DNA from: Acidocella sp.
GTDB lineage: Bacteria; Pseudomonadota; Alphaproteobacteria; Acetobacterales; Acetobacteraceae
NCBI GenBank assembly: GCA_031291755.1
Contig: JARLIK010000014.1
Coordinates: 62,001 to 126,000, forward strand
Direction of reading: 5' to 3'
DNA length: 64,000 nucleotides
Shown here: positions 1-8,011 of the stretch, in pieces
How the letters are laid out: every line of letters starts with the position of its first letter
Numbering within the stretch: the stretch's first letter is position 1
Position numbers and translations under genes: made by a program
The notes under the pieces: model-generated
Seen by the model: only the letters and a program-made list of their open reading frames with translations
What the model was told of the DNA's origin: nothing
Database searches by the model: none

Positions 1-53
1 TTGCCATCAGGCACCGGTGCCACGCTCGCCAGCTCATTATCATTCGCGGTCAT
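1..53 (-). CDS. Start of a gene cut by the window edge, probably hpnC
   Basis: A reading frame starts with ATG at 53 and overlaps the hpnB stop codon in an ATGA arrangement, then runs off the window. The visible residues are MTANDNELASVAPVPDG. The overlap and the absence of any stop argue for a real, translationally coupled gene. In many alphaproteobacteria hpnA-hpnB is followed by hpnC, the squalene/hydroxysqualene synthase-like protein, whose N-terminus often has a short PSGK-like stretch before the fold begins. That placement is inference from gene order; the 17 residues alone cannot identify the family. Confidence 0.5.
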   Translation of the reverse strand, partial: MTANDNELASVAPVPDG

Positions 54-1159
54 AAACTCGTCCCATAATCGCGATTCTTCCAACGCGCCCCCGTACCGCG
101 CCAGTAATCCAACGCTGAACTTAAAGTTGCCACCATGTAAAACAGCGCAATCGCGGGCAGCGTCAAGGCCCAGAATCGGCTCTGCCCATAGCGATTCAGC
201 GTCGGCAGATAGCTCACCCCCGCCAGCGCATAGGCCGCCAGCCCGAAGATGAAATTCCATCCATGCCCAAATAGCACCGCCAAGGCCGGCACCAACCAAA
301 CCAAGGTCAGCCCCAGCAAAGTTCCCGCCAGCACCCAGGCGGAATAACGCAACTGGGTAAAAGCAGTGCGGCTTACCATTTTGAAAATGTCATTAAATTT
401 TGGATAAGGCCGGATCGAGGCCGCCAACCCTGAGTGCCCCAGATAAATCGGCCCGCCCTGCTTAACCGCCTTGGCCAGCGCCACGTCATCGATCAGCGCC
501 GCTTTAATCGCATTGATCCCCCCAATCCGCACCAGCGCCTCACGCCTGATCAGCACCGTGCCGCCCGCCGCTGCCGCGGTGGCGCTCAGCGGGTCGTTCA
601 CCTTGGCGAACGGGTACAGCATCTGGAAAAAATACACGAACGCCGGCACCAAAGCCTGCTCGGCCAGGCTCTCGCAATTCAGCCGCACCATCTCGGAGAC
701 CATATCAACGCGCGCGCCGCCAAATGGGCTGACCAGCCGCGCCACCAAAGCCGATACATGCCTGGGGTCATGCACAATATCAGCATCGGCAAACAGCAAT
801 ACCGGCGCGGTTGAACGCTCAATCCCTTGGGCCAGCGCCCATAATTTACCTGACCATCCAGCGGGCTTTGGCGCCGCCGTCACAATCGTCAGTTTGGCAT
901 CCGAACCCGCCAGCGCCGCCGTGCCGTCGGTGGAATGGTCATCCACCAAAATCACCCGCAACGCGCCTGCGTAATCCTGCGCCAGCAGCGAGGCGATCAC
1001 CGGCGCGATCGTTGCGGCCTCATCGCGGGCCGGCACAATAATATCCACAGCCAGCAATTCAGCCGGCAGAGCGGGCGGTAATTCTGGCAATGATTCCCAA
1101 AACCGCCCATGCCCGAACACCAGATAGACCCACACGCACAGGGCTAAAAACGCGATCAT
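50..1159 (-). CDS. hpnB: Hopanoid-associated glycosyltransferase HpnB
   Basis: A 369-residue membrane-bound family 2 glycosyltransferase. An N-terminal membrane segment (about residues 2-16) precedes a GT-A domain with the nucleotide-binding start IIVPARDEAATI, the VDDHSTDGT motif and a metal-binding FADADI. The C-terminal part (about 265-350) is hydrophobic with several membrane spans. This architecture and the pairing with hpnA match HpnB of hopanoid clusters, thought to act in building the extended hopanoid side chain. The ATG at 1159 overlaps the hpnA stop (ATGA), and its own stop overlaps the next start at 53, so three genes appear translationally coupled. The assignment rests on domain order plus context. 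Confidence 0.85.
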   Translation of the reverse strand: MIAFLALCVWVYLVFGHGRFWESLPELPPALPAELLAVDIIVPARDEAATIAPVIASLLAQDYAGALRVILVDDHSTDGTAALAGSDAKLTIVTAAPKPAGWSGKLWALAQGIERSTAPVLLFADADIVHDPRHVSALVARLVSPFGGARVDMVSEMVRLNCESLAEQALVPAFVYFFQMLYPFAKVNDPLSATAAAAGGTVLIRREALVRIGGINAIKAALIDDVALAKAVKQGGPIYLGHSGLAASIRPYPKFNDIFKMVSRTAFTQLRYSAWVLAGTLLGLTLVWLVPALAVLFGHGWNFIFGLAAYALAGVSYLPTLNRYGQSRFWALTLPAIALFYMVATLSSALDYWRGTGARWKNRDYGTSL

Positions 1160-2154
1160 GCCAGCATCCCTTGCGCCCCGAACCAGGCCAGCGCGTCCGT
1201 CACCGCCGCCGCTGCCGGGCGCGGCGCGTAGCCCAGCTCCCGCATCGCCTTGGCTGATGAGAAAAACATCTGCTTACGGGCCATCTGTAAAATCTCCGGC
1301 GTCATCAGCGGGGTTTTACCGGTCAGCCCGGCAATGCGCTCCATCACCCAGGCCACCGGCATCAGCGGCGTAATCGGCAATGCCAGCGTGGGCGGCCTGC
1401 GCCCGGTCTGGGTGGCAATCAGCGCCAGCAAATCACGCAGCATCAAATCCTCACCACCCAGAATATAGCCCTCGCCTGATTTACCGTGCGTCAACGCCAG
1501 CAGGTGCCCCGCCGCCACGTCATCCACATGCACCAGATTCAGCCCGGTATTCACATAGGCGGGCATTTTGCCGCGGGCGGCATCCAGCACCATCTGGCCG
1601 GTGGGGGTGGGTTTCACATCACCCGGCCCAACCGGGGTGGAAGGGTTCACGATCACGATATCCTGCCCCGCCGCCGCCAGCGCCCGCACCGCCTGCTCGG
1701 CATCATATTTGCTGCGCTTATAGGCGCCGATCAGGTTCGCTTCATCAACCGGCGTGGTCTCATCGGCCACCGCGCCATGCTTGCCCAGCCCCAGCGCCGC
1801 CACCGAGCTGGTGTAAACCACCCGCTCCACCCCCGCCGCCTGCGCTGCCTTGAGCAGCGCCACGCTGCCGTCGATATTCACCTTGCGCATAGTGGCCGGG
1901 TTGGGCACCCACAGCCGGTAATCCGCCGCCACATGAAACACATAACGGCAGCCCTGCACCGCCGGGGCCAAGCTTTCTGGCTGTGCGAGGTCGGCTGTTA
2001 CAATCTCAGCCGCCAGCCCGGCCAGATTCCGCGTGTCGCTGCCTGCCCGCGTGGTCAACCGCAAACGATACCCAGCCGCCTGCAGCGCCCGCGCCACGGC
2101 CGCGCCAACAAAGCCGGTGGCCCCGGTGACCAGACAAATATCAGATGAGGCCAA
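1156..2154 (-). CDS. hpnA: Hopanoid-associated sugar epimerase HpnA (SDR family)
   Basis: A 332-residue extended short-chain dehydrogenase/reductase. The NAD(P)-binding motif GATGFVG lies at residues 11-17, the YTSS segment near 115, and the catalytic YxxxK (YKRSK) near 145. HpnA proteins are NAD-dependent sugar epimerase-like enzymes found beside hpnB in hopanoid clusters. The start is a TTG at 2154: there is no better ATG, and a GGAG sits six bases upstream of it. The gene is divergent from the ferritin-like gene at 2276, with about 120 bases between that must hold both promoters. The exact substrate is not known from sequence. Confidence 0.88.
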   Translation of the reverse strand: MASSDICLVTGATGFVGAAVARALQAAGYRLRLTTRAGSDTRNLAGLAAEIVTADLAQPESLAPAVQGCRYVFHVAADYRLWVPNPATMRKVNIDGSVALLKAAQAAGVERVVYTSSVAALGLGKHGAVADETTPVDEANLIGAYKRSKYDAEQAVRALAAAGQDIVIVNPSTPVGPGDVKPTPTGQMVLDAARGKMPAYVNTGLNLVHVDDVAAGHLLALTHGKSGEGYILGGEDLMLRDLLALIATQTGRRPPTLALPITPLMPVAWVMERIAGLTGKTPLMTPEILQMARKQMFFSSAKAMRELGYAPRPAAAAVTDALAWFGAQGMLA

Positions 2155-2275
2155 GCCAAACTCCGCAGTTCACAGCAATATTTGCCCCCTTATATACGGA
2201 AGCGGGGCCACTGGGTGTAGAACCCATTGCAGGCTCAGGTGCAACACGCGCAGGCAGGGGGTATAGAAATTTCTC

Positions 2276-3178
2276 ATGGACGACATCATCGCTACCGCCG
2301 ACTTCAACGCCCGGCACTGGAATTTCCCGCAAACCGGCAGCATCCGCCCAGGCGATGAGCAGCACTACGCCATGCTCACCCAACTGCTGATCGCGACCTA
2401 CAACCCCTACAAGCCCGCCGTGCTGAACTGGCCGAAGCTGGAGCCGGAAGCCCTGGCCCGCATCACCTCGCTGCCCATCTGGGACATTGCGGTACAGACC
2501 GAGATCAAGGCCAGCATGCGCATCGAAGCCTTCGCCGCCACCATCCGCGACCCCGCTTTGAAGGCCGCGCTGCTGCACATGGCCTCCGAAGAAGCCCGCC
2601 ATAAGGATGTGCTCTCCCGGCTGGTCGCCGCCTATGACATCCCGCTCAAACCCGACGGGACTTACCAGCCGCCACGCGATGCCGAGTGGGGTTTCATGGT
2701 CACCGGCTATTCCGAATGCGTCGACAGCTTCTTCGCCTACGGGCTGTTCGAGATGGCGCGGCGCTCCGGCTATTTCCCGCCCGAGCTGGTGGAAACCTTC
2801 GAGCCGGTGGTGCAGGAGGAAGGCCGCCATATTCTATTTTTCACCAACTGGATCGCCTGGCACAAGGCCAAAATGCCGCTCTGGCGGCGACCGTATTTCG
2901 CCCTCAAAACCGCGGCTGTCTGGGTGTTTCTGGCGTATGAGCGCATGGGCATCGCCAAGGATGTGGATGGCCTGCAGAGCGGCGACGCCAATTTCACCAT
3001 CAACGGCTCAAAGGCTCTGGCCGACGAGATGGACCCCGCTACCCTCATCGATATTTGCCTTGAGGAGGATAAAAAGCGCATGTCCGGATATGACCCCCGC
3101 CTGCTGCGCCCCACCACCATGCCCAAGCTGGCACGCTTCGCCCGGCATTTCATCCGCCCCAAAAAACGCCCTGCCTGA
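2276..3178 (+). CDS. Ferritin-like diiron protein next to hopanoid genes
   Basis: A 300-residue, mostly helical protein with two ExxH motifs, EARH at about residues 105-108 and EGRH at about 181-184, each inside a long helix and each paired with an upstream glutamate (RIEAF near 83; ECVDSFFAYGLFEM near 146-160). That spacing is typical of ferritin-like four-helix bundles that bind two irons and either store iron or activate oxygen. No signal peptide or clear membrane span is seen. It is followed after 13 bases by the HpnL-like gene and is divergent from hpnA, so a role in hopanoid modification is possible but is inference. The function is unassigned. Confidence 0.72.
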   Translation: MDDIIATADFNARHWNFPQTGSIRPGDEQHYAMLTQLLIATYNPYKPAVLNWPKLEPEALARITSLPIWDIAVQTEIKASMRIEAFAATIRDPALKAALLHMASEEARHKDVLSRLVAAYDIPLKPDGTYQPPRDAEWGFMVTGYSECVDSFFAYGLFEMARRSGYFPPELVETFEPVVQEEGRHILFFTNWIAWHKAKMPLWRRPYFALKTAAVWVFLAYERMGIAKDVDGLQSGDANFTINGSKALADEMDPATLIDICLEEDKKRMSGYDPRLLRPTTMPKLARFARHFIRPKKRPA

Positions 3179-3191
3179 GTTGGTTATTTAG

Positions 3192-4190
3192 TTGAAAAAA
3201 TCCGCCCGCCTGGTTCCGGCCATCTTTGCCCTGGCCGGACTCGCCATCGTCACCGGCCTTGTCATCTATTTCGGCGCCGATGATGTTCTTCGTGCTCTCA
3301 CCTCAGTGAAACTATCCGGCTTTGCCGCCTATATCGGCGCCCAGCTTGGCATCGTGCTGGGGCTGGCTTTGTGCTGGCGGATGCTGCTGCGCAGCCGCAG
3401 CCGCGGCAGCTTCCCGCTGCTCATCTGGGGCCGGCTGGTACGTGACGCCACCGGCGAGTTCCTGCCCTTCAGCCAAGTAGGCGGCTATGTGCTGGGGGCG
3501 CGCGTCATCACGCTCGCCGGGGTGACGGTGCCGGACGCCATCGCCTCCACCATCGGCGATGTCACCACCGAGTTCCTGGCCGAGCTGGTGTTCATCGGCA
3601 TCGGCCTGCTGGCGCTGGCGCATCTGGTGCCCTCGAGCAACCTGCTGGTGCCGGTCGCCATCGGGCTGTGCGTCGCGGTGGTGATGGCGGTGGGGTTGAT
3701 TTTAGTGCAGCGCGGCGGCGGCAAAATCTTCCGCGCCATCGCTGCCCGGCTCGCCGGTGCCGCCGGCGAAGGTGCCATGATGCACATGGACCGGCTGCAG
3801 CAATCGCTGGATAACATCTATGCCAGGCATGACCGCTTGGCCTGGTCGGCGTTTTTCCATTTAATCTGCTGGTTCGGCACCGCCACCGCCTCGTTCATCG
3901 GGTTCCACGCGCTCGGCGTGCCGCTATCCTTCACCGATGCCATCGCCATCGAGGCCATGCTGCACGCCATCATGGCGCTAGCCTTTTTTGTGCCCGGCCG
4001 GGTGGGTATCCAGGAGGGCGCCTACACGCTGCTGGCGGGCATCTTCGGCATCCCGCCCGATATCGCGCTGTCGCTCTCACTGATGCGCCGGGCACGCGAT
4101 TTCGTTATCGCGGTGCCGGTGCTGCTGGCCTGGCAGATGGTGGAGGCCAAACGCCTGCACAAAACCGCCTCACCTGATCTGAACATGTAA
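3192..4190 (+). CDS. HpnL-like polytopic membrane protein
   Basis: A 332-residue integral membrane protein with about seven to eight hydrophobic spans. It resembles the HpnL family, distant relatives of the lysylphosphatidylglycerol synthetase membrane domain often encoded in hopanoid clusters; the conserved block around residues 90-125 (GEFLPFSQVGGYVLGAR, then a TTEFLAE segment) fits. The start is TTG at 3192, followed by a lysine-rich n-region and the first membrane span; no ATG is available nearby. It lies 13 bases after the ferritin-like gene, so the two are probably co-transcribed. HpnL proteins are assumed to act in lipid flipping or transport, which is not shown here. Confidence 0.7.
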   Translation: MKKSARLVPAIFALAGLAIVTGLVIYFGADDVLRALTSVKLSGFAAYIGAQLGIVLGLALCWRMLLRSRSRGSFPLLIWGRLVRDATGEFLPFSQVGGYVLGARVITLAGVTVPDAIASTIGDVTTEFLAELVFIGIGLLALAHLVPSSNLLVPVAIGLCVAVVMAVGLILVQRGGGKIFRAIAARLAGAAGEGAMMHMDRLQQSLDNIYARHDRLAWSAFFHLICWFGTATASFIGFHALGVPLSFTDAIAIEAMLHAIMALAFFVPGRVGIQEGAYTLLAGIFGIPPDIALSLSLMRRARDFVIAVPVLLAWQMVEAKRLHKTASPDLNM

Positions 4191-4258
4191 CACATCCAGG
4201 CCTTTTCGCGGCGCGGTCAGACGTGCCAAAATGCGGCAGCTTCAAAGGAACCCTGGTC

Positions 4259-4516
4259 ATGTCACTCTTCGGTTGGATTATACTTGGCATCATCGCCGGC
4301 TGGATCGGCAGCCATATCGTCGATAACGGCGGCAAAGGCCCGCTGCTGGACATGGTGCTCGGCATTGTCGGCGCGCTGGTCGGCGGCGAGATTTTCAGCG
4401 CGTTGGGTGCCCATTCGGTCACCGGCCTGAACCTCTACAGCCTGTTCGTCGCCGTCATCGGCTCGGTGGTGGTGCTGGTGATCTACCACGCCGCCATGGG
4501 CCGCCGCCGCCTATAA
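4259..4516 (+). CDS. GlsB/YeaQ/YmgE-family small membrane protein
   Basis: An 85-residue protein made of three short hydrophobic helices rich in glycine (GWIILGIIAGWIGSHIV; MVLGIVGALVGGEIF; LFVAVIGSVVVLVIY). This matches the transglycosylase-associated / GlsB/YeaQ/YmgE family of stress-related inner-membrane proteins, of unknown mechanism. An upstream in-frame ATG at 4223 would add 12 polar residues, but an AAAGGA sequence sits at the right distance before the ATG at 4259, which is also where family members begin. Confidence 0.82.
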   Translation: MSLFGWIILGIIAGWIGSHIVDNGGKGPLLDMVLGIVGALVGGEIFSALGAHSVTGLNLYSLFVAVIGSVVVLVIYHAAMGRRRL

Positions 4517-4564
4517 CCACGCACCATCTTCACAAACCGGCTGCAATAACGTCAAAGCTGGATC

Positions 4565-5860
4565 ATGAGGTCCAGCCGCAACCGCAAAATCCTGTTCACC
4601 TCTAGCGCCGGGCTGGCGCAGCGCGTGGTGCAGTTGCTCTCCACCCTCATCACCCTGCCGCTGGTACTGCACAGCCTCGGCGTAGCGGGCTTTGGCATCT
4701 GGGCGGCGGCAAGCTCGCTCGCCTGGCTTTCCACGTTGCTTGATTTCGGACTCGGCAGTGCGCTGCTTACACTGATCCCGCAAAGCCTGGGGCGGGGCGA
4801 CACCAGCCTGTCGCGCGACTATATTACCGCTGCCCTGTATGGCGGCACGACGATGGCCCTGCTGCTCATCATCGCCGGACTGCTGGCACTCGCCATCCAT
4901 GCGCCCGCCACCGGCGCCGCCCCCTTCATCATCGCCGCCGGTGCGATTGCGCTGAATATTCCGCTCGGCATCGGCAGCGCCATCTGGCTTGGCCTGCAAA
5001 AAGGCTACATCGGCAACGTCTGGCAAATCGTGCAAATCGGGCTGACCACAGCATTGCTGCTTATCGCCGCCGCCGCCCATGCCGGCGTGACACTCATGAC
5101 CGCCGCCACCTACGCGGGGCTGCTGATCAGCAACACCGCCGCGCTGGCGCATGCGCTGCTGGGCCACCCTGCTGCCCGCCCATACCGGCGGCTGCGGGCG
5201 GCGGCGCTGCGCACCGTGCTGGCGCAAGGCAGCCAGATGTTTGCCATCACCGTCGCCGCCTTCTGCGCCTATGCGTTTGACAATATTCTTGCCCTGGCCT
5301 GGCTCGGCCCGATCGCCTCCGCCCAGATGGCGATCAGCTTGCGGGTTTGCACCACCGCCACCGGCATGCTGGGCACCATCACCACGCCGTTCTGGCCGGG
5401 CTTTGCCGACGCTGTCGCCGCCCAGGATCATCATTGGCTGAAGCAAACCCTGCGCAACGGCACGCTCGGCACCGCCGCTTTAGCCATTACCGGGTCCGGC
5501 TGCCTGATCGTGGCGGGGGCACCGCTGTTGCGCTGGTGGCTGCAACAAGATTTCCATTTCACCCCTGCCTTGCTGTGGATGATGGCGGCCTGGATTATTT
5601 TGACCAGCCTGCCGCAGATGCCCGGCCTGCTGCTGAACGCGGTTTCGCAATTGCGCCCGCAGATCATCATCCTCGCGATCGCCGCCGCGCTCAGCTTCGG
5701 CCTGAAATATCTCGCCGCGCCAAAATTCGGCGTCATCGGCATTCTCGCCGTGCCACCGTTGATGGCGGCGCTGATCATCAATCCGGCGTACTTCTGGCTT
5801 GCCTCGCGCTGGCTCACCCGGCACACTCAAACCCACAGCGCAACGAAGGCAACCCTCTGA
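4565..5860 (+). CDS. Polysaccharide flippase (Wzx/MOP superfamily)
   Basis: A 431-residue polytopic protein with about 12-14 hydrophobic segments. The N-terminal half carries the pattern seen in Wzx/RfbX-type lipopolysaccharide flippases: a basic start (MRSSRNRKILFTSS), then LVLHSLGVAGFGIWAA and a glycine-rich LLDFGLGSALLTLIPQSLGRG loop. Family members move undecaprenyl-linked sugar units across the inner membrane. It is followed three bases later by a family 2 glycosyltransferase, and the pair opens an envelope polysaccharide region. The specific O-unit is unknown. Confidence 0.8.
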   Translation: MRSSRNRKILFTSSAGLAQRVVQLLSTLITLPLVLHSLGVAGFGIWAAASSLAWLSTLLDFGLGSALLTLIPQSLGRGDTSLSRDYITAALYGGTTMALLLIIAGLLALAIHAPATGAAPFIIAAGAIALNIPLGIGSAIWLGLQKGYIGNVWQIVQIGLTTALLLIAAAAHAGVTLMTAATYAGLLISNTAALAHALLGHPAARPYRRLRAAALRTVLAQGSQMFAITVAAFCAYAFDNILALAWLGPIASAQMAISLRVCTTATGMLGTITTPFWPGFADAVAAQDHHWLKQTLRNGTLGTAALAITGSGCLIVAGAPLLRWWLQQDFHFTPALLWMMAAWIILTSLPQMPGLLLNAVSQLRPQIIILAIAAALSFGLKYLAAPKFGVIGILAVPPLMAALIINPAYFWLASRWLTRHTQTHSATKATL

Positions 5861-5863
5861 CCC

Positions 5864-6793
5864 ATGCCCTATGTCAGCATCATCACGCCCTGCTACAATG
5901 AAGCCCTGAATGTTGAGGAACTGCACGCCCGCGTGGCCGCCACCATGCAAAAGCTTGCCGGTTTCACCTACGAGCATATTTTCATCGACAATGCCTCCAC
6001 CGATGATACCGCCGCCATCCTCAAGCGCATCGCCGCCGCCGACAGCCATGTGAAGCTGATCGTCAATGCCCGCAATTTCGGCCATATCCGCTCGCCGATG
6101 CACGCCCTGCTCACCGCCAAAGGCGAAGCCGTCATCAGCATTGTCGCCGATTTGCAAGACCCGCCGGAGATGATCCCCGCCATGATCGAAAAATGGCAGG
6201 AAGGCTACGCGATGGTGGTTTGCACCAAGCGCTCCTCGGAAGAAGACCCGATGATGTTCTGGCTGCGCAAAGCCTATTACGCGCTGGTGGAAAAACTCTC
6301 CTCGATCACCACGATTCAAAATTTTACCGGCTTTGGCCTGTATGACCGCAAAGTGGTGGAAGCGGTGCGCGCCTTCGATGACCCGTACCCGTATTTTCGC
6401 GGCATGGTGGCCGAGATCGGCCTGCCGATGTATTTTATGCCGTACGACCAGCCGGTGCGCCGGCGCGGCATCACCAGTAATAATTTCTATGCGCTGTACG
6501 ACATGGCGATGCTCGGCATCATCAATCTCTCAAAAGTGCCGCTGCGGTTGGTGACAGCGCTCGGCTTCATCACCGCCTGCCTCTCACTACTCTCCGGTCT
6601 CGGCTATCTCGCCTACAAGCTAATTTTCTGGAGCCAGTTCAACGCCGGTATCGCGCCGCTGGTCATCGGGCTGTTCTTCCTCGGCTCCGTGCAACTGGTC
6701 TCACTCGGCATCATCGGCGAATATGTCGGCGCGATTCACACCCATGTGCAGAAGCGGCCGTATGTGATTGAGAAGGAGCGGGTGGGGTTTTGA
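5864..6793 (+). CDS. GtrB-like family 2 glycosyltransferase with C-terminal membrane spans
   Basis: A 309-residue protein with a dolichyl-phosphate mannose synthase/GtrB-like GT-A domain: SIITPCYNEALNVEEL at the N-terminus, FIDNASTDDT near 44, and a DLQDPPEM metal-binding motif near 98. Two hydrophobic segments at about 232-255 and 262-292 anchor it in the inner membrane. Proteins of this type transfer a sugar from a nucleotide donor to undecaprenyl phosphate. It lies three bases after the flippase and is presumably co-translated with it. The donor sugar cannot be told from sequence. Confidence 0.87.
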   Translation: MPYVSIITPCYNEALNVEELHARVAATMQKLAGFTYEHIFIDNASTDDTAAILKRIAAADSHVKLIVNARNFGHIRSPMHALLTAKGEAVISIVADLQDPPEMIPAMIEKWQEGYAMVVCTKRSSEEDPMMFWLRKAYYALVEKLSSITTIQNFTGFGLYDRKVVEAVRAFDDPYPYFRGMVAEIGLPMYFMPYDQPVRRRGITSNNFYALYDMAMLGIINLSKVPLRLVTALGFITACLSLLSGLGYLAYKLIFWSQFNAGIAPLVIGLFFLGSVQLVSLGIIGEYVGAIHTHVQKRPYVIEKERVGF

Positions 6794-6814
6794 ACCATCC
6801 CCGATTTTAGCAAT

Positions 6815-7945
6815 TCAACCCCGCCTCGGCACCGCATATACCACCGTATCAAAAGCATTCTCGCCATGCTGCCTGATATGTAAATCAGCATAAGGCGCCA
6901 TCTCCGCCAGCATTTCCACGACAAGATATAGATGCTTCGGTAAATGATACGCACTCACCGCCAATGCGGGCTGGTACTTTGTAATGGTCTTTGCCATCCC
7001 ATGTAATGCCGCCGGTTCAGCCCCTTCAATATCCATCTTGATATAATCAACCTTAGCGCCCCGCAACACGTCATCTAATGCAACACAGGGAATCGTTATC
7101 GTTCCTCCGGCTTCCAGATGCGATGACGTTCCCTGGTCGGGCCGAAAGCCCAAAAGCTGAAACTTGTCGGCCAAGCCACAAGGGAACAATATCGTATCGA
7201 ACGCCTCTTCCCGCGCAGCCGCCACCAATGCTTCAAAATTCTTTGGGTCCGGCTCAAATGCCACCCAGCGTGCAATATCAAGTTTTTGTTTCATCAAAAA
7301 TTTGTAAGTGCCGCCATCGAAAGCTCCGCCGTCCACAAATGTCATTTGCGGCCCAAATTTCAGCATGCCCGGTGGATAATACTGCGTGTTCAAATCAATT
7401 TTAAGCCCCGAGGATACCTGACCCGTACAGCGGTACCGCAGCAAAGCCGCAAGCAATGCCACACTTTTGTCTTCCGTCAAAAGCTTTGCAGCACTAACGA
7501 ACCGATCAAAATGATCCAATATAAACTGCCGATTGGTCAACCAATAATTATCGGCCTGTGGGCCAAGCGCATCAGGCAGATCAGCATTAAATAATATATC
7601 TGAAAAATCATGAGCGCCCGCAAATTTGAAAATACTTTCAAAGCCGGGGGCCGGGTTGTGAATACCCACCACCAAAACAGCCTTTGTCACATCGCCCATC
7701 TTGAACATATCTGGATGAGAGGCTGGAACCCCTTCAAAAAATTGCCCTGCCTCACTAAACTTCCGGTCAATAATGCCATAGCACGCAATCCCTTGCGCTC
7801 GCAGCAAGTGCAAAATCCGCCGTCCATAACCGCCTGCGCCATAAACATAAGCGCCCCGCGCCAACTGCTGCCGCAAAAACGCCGGACTGCGGCTTTGCAT
7901 CAACGCCGCCAACTCGGCCTTGAGCGTCACAAATAAATCGTCCAT
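6815..7945 (-). CDS. FkbM-family methyltransferase with an extra N-terminal nucleotide-binding-like domain
   Basis: A 376-residue protein. The C-terminal 200 residues are an FkbM-type SAM-dependent methyltransferase: MTFVDGGAFDGGTY at about 193-206, AFEPDPKNFEAL, and KMDIEGAE near 310. The first 130 residues start a separate Rossmann-like fold with YVYGAGGYGRRIL at 33-45 and a DRKF acidic turn, resembling the nucleotide-binding half found in some sugar-biosynthesis methyltransferases. FkbM enzymes usually methylate hydroxyl groups on glycans or natural products. The gene lies opposite to its neighbours in a polysaccharide region. A GGGAGAG sequence precedes the ATG. Confidence 0.82.
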   Translation of the reverse strand: MDDLFVTLKAELAALMQSRSPAFLRQQLARGAYVYGAGGYGRRILHLLRAQGIACYGIIDRKFSEAGQFFEGVPASHPDMFKMGDVTKAVLVVGIHNPAPGFESIFKFAGAHDFSDILFNADLPDALGPQADNYWLTNRQFILDHFDRFVSAAKLLTEDKSVALLAALLRYRCTGQVSSGLKIDLNTQYYPPGMLKFGPQMTFVDGGAFDGGTYKFLMKQKLDIARWVAFEPDPKNFEALVAAAREEAFDTILFPCGLADKFQLLGFRPDQGTSSHLEAGGTITIPCVALDDVLRGAKVDYIKMDIEGAEPAALHGMAKTITKYQPALAVSAYHLPKHLYLVVEMLAEMAPYADLHIRQHGENAFDTVVYAVPRRG

Positions 7946-8011
7946 CAGGTCTCTCCCCGCCCAACCAAACCCGCATTTGAGTTATCGAACCAGCCCGGCC
8001 ATCATGCAAAC

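Noticed and set aside
2141-2830. A 229-residue frame opposite the ferritin-like gene
   Set aside because: A shadow of the coding strand; the ExxH motifs are in the forward frame.
4511-5446. A 311-residue frame opposite the flippase gene
   Set aside because: Composition dominated by G, Q, R and D with no hydrophobic core; the flippase on the other strand has clear membrane helices.
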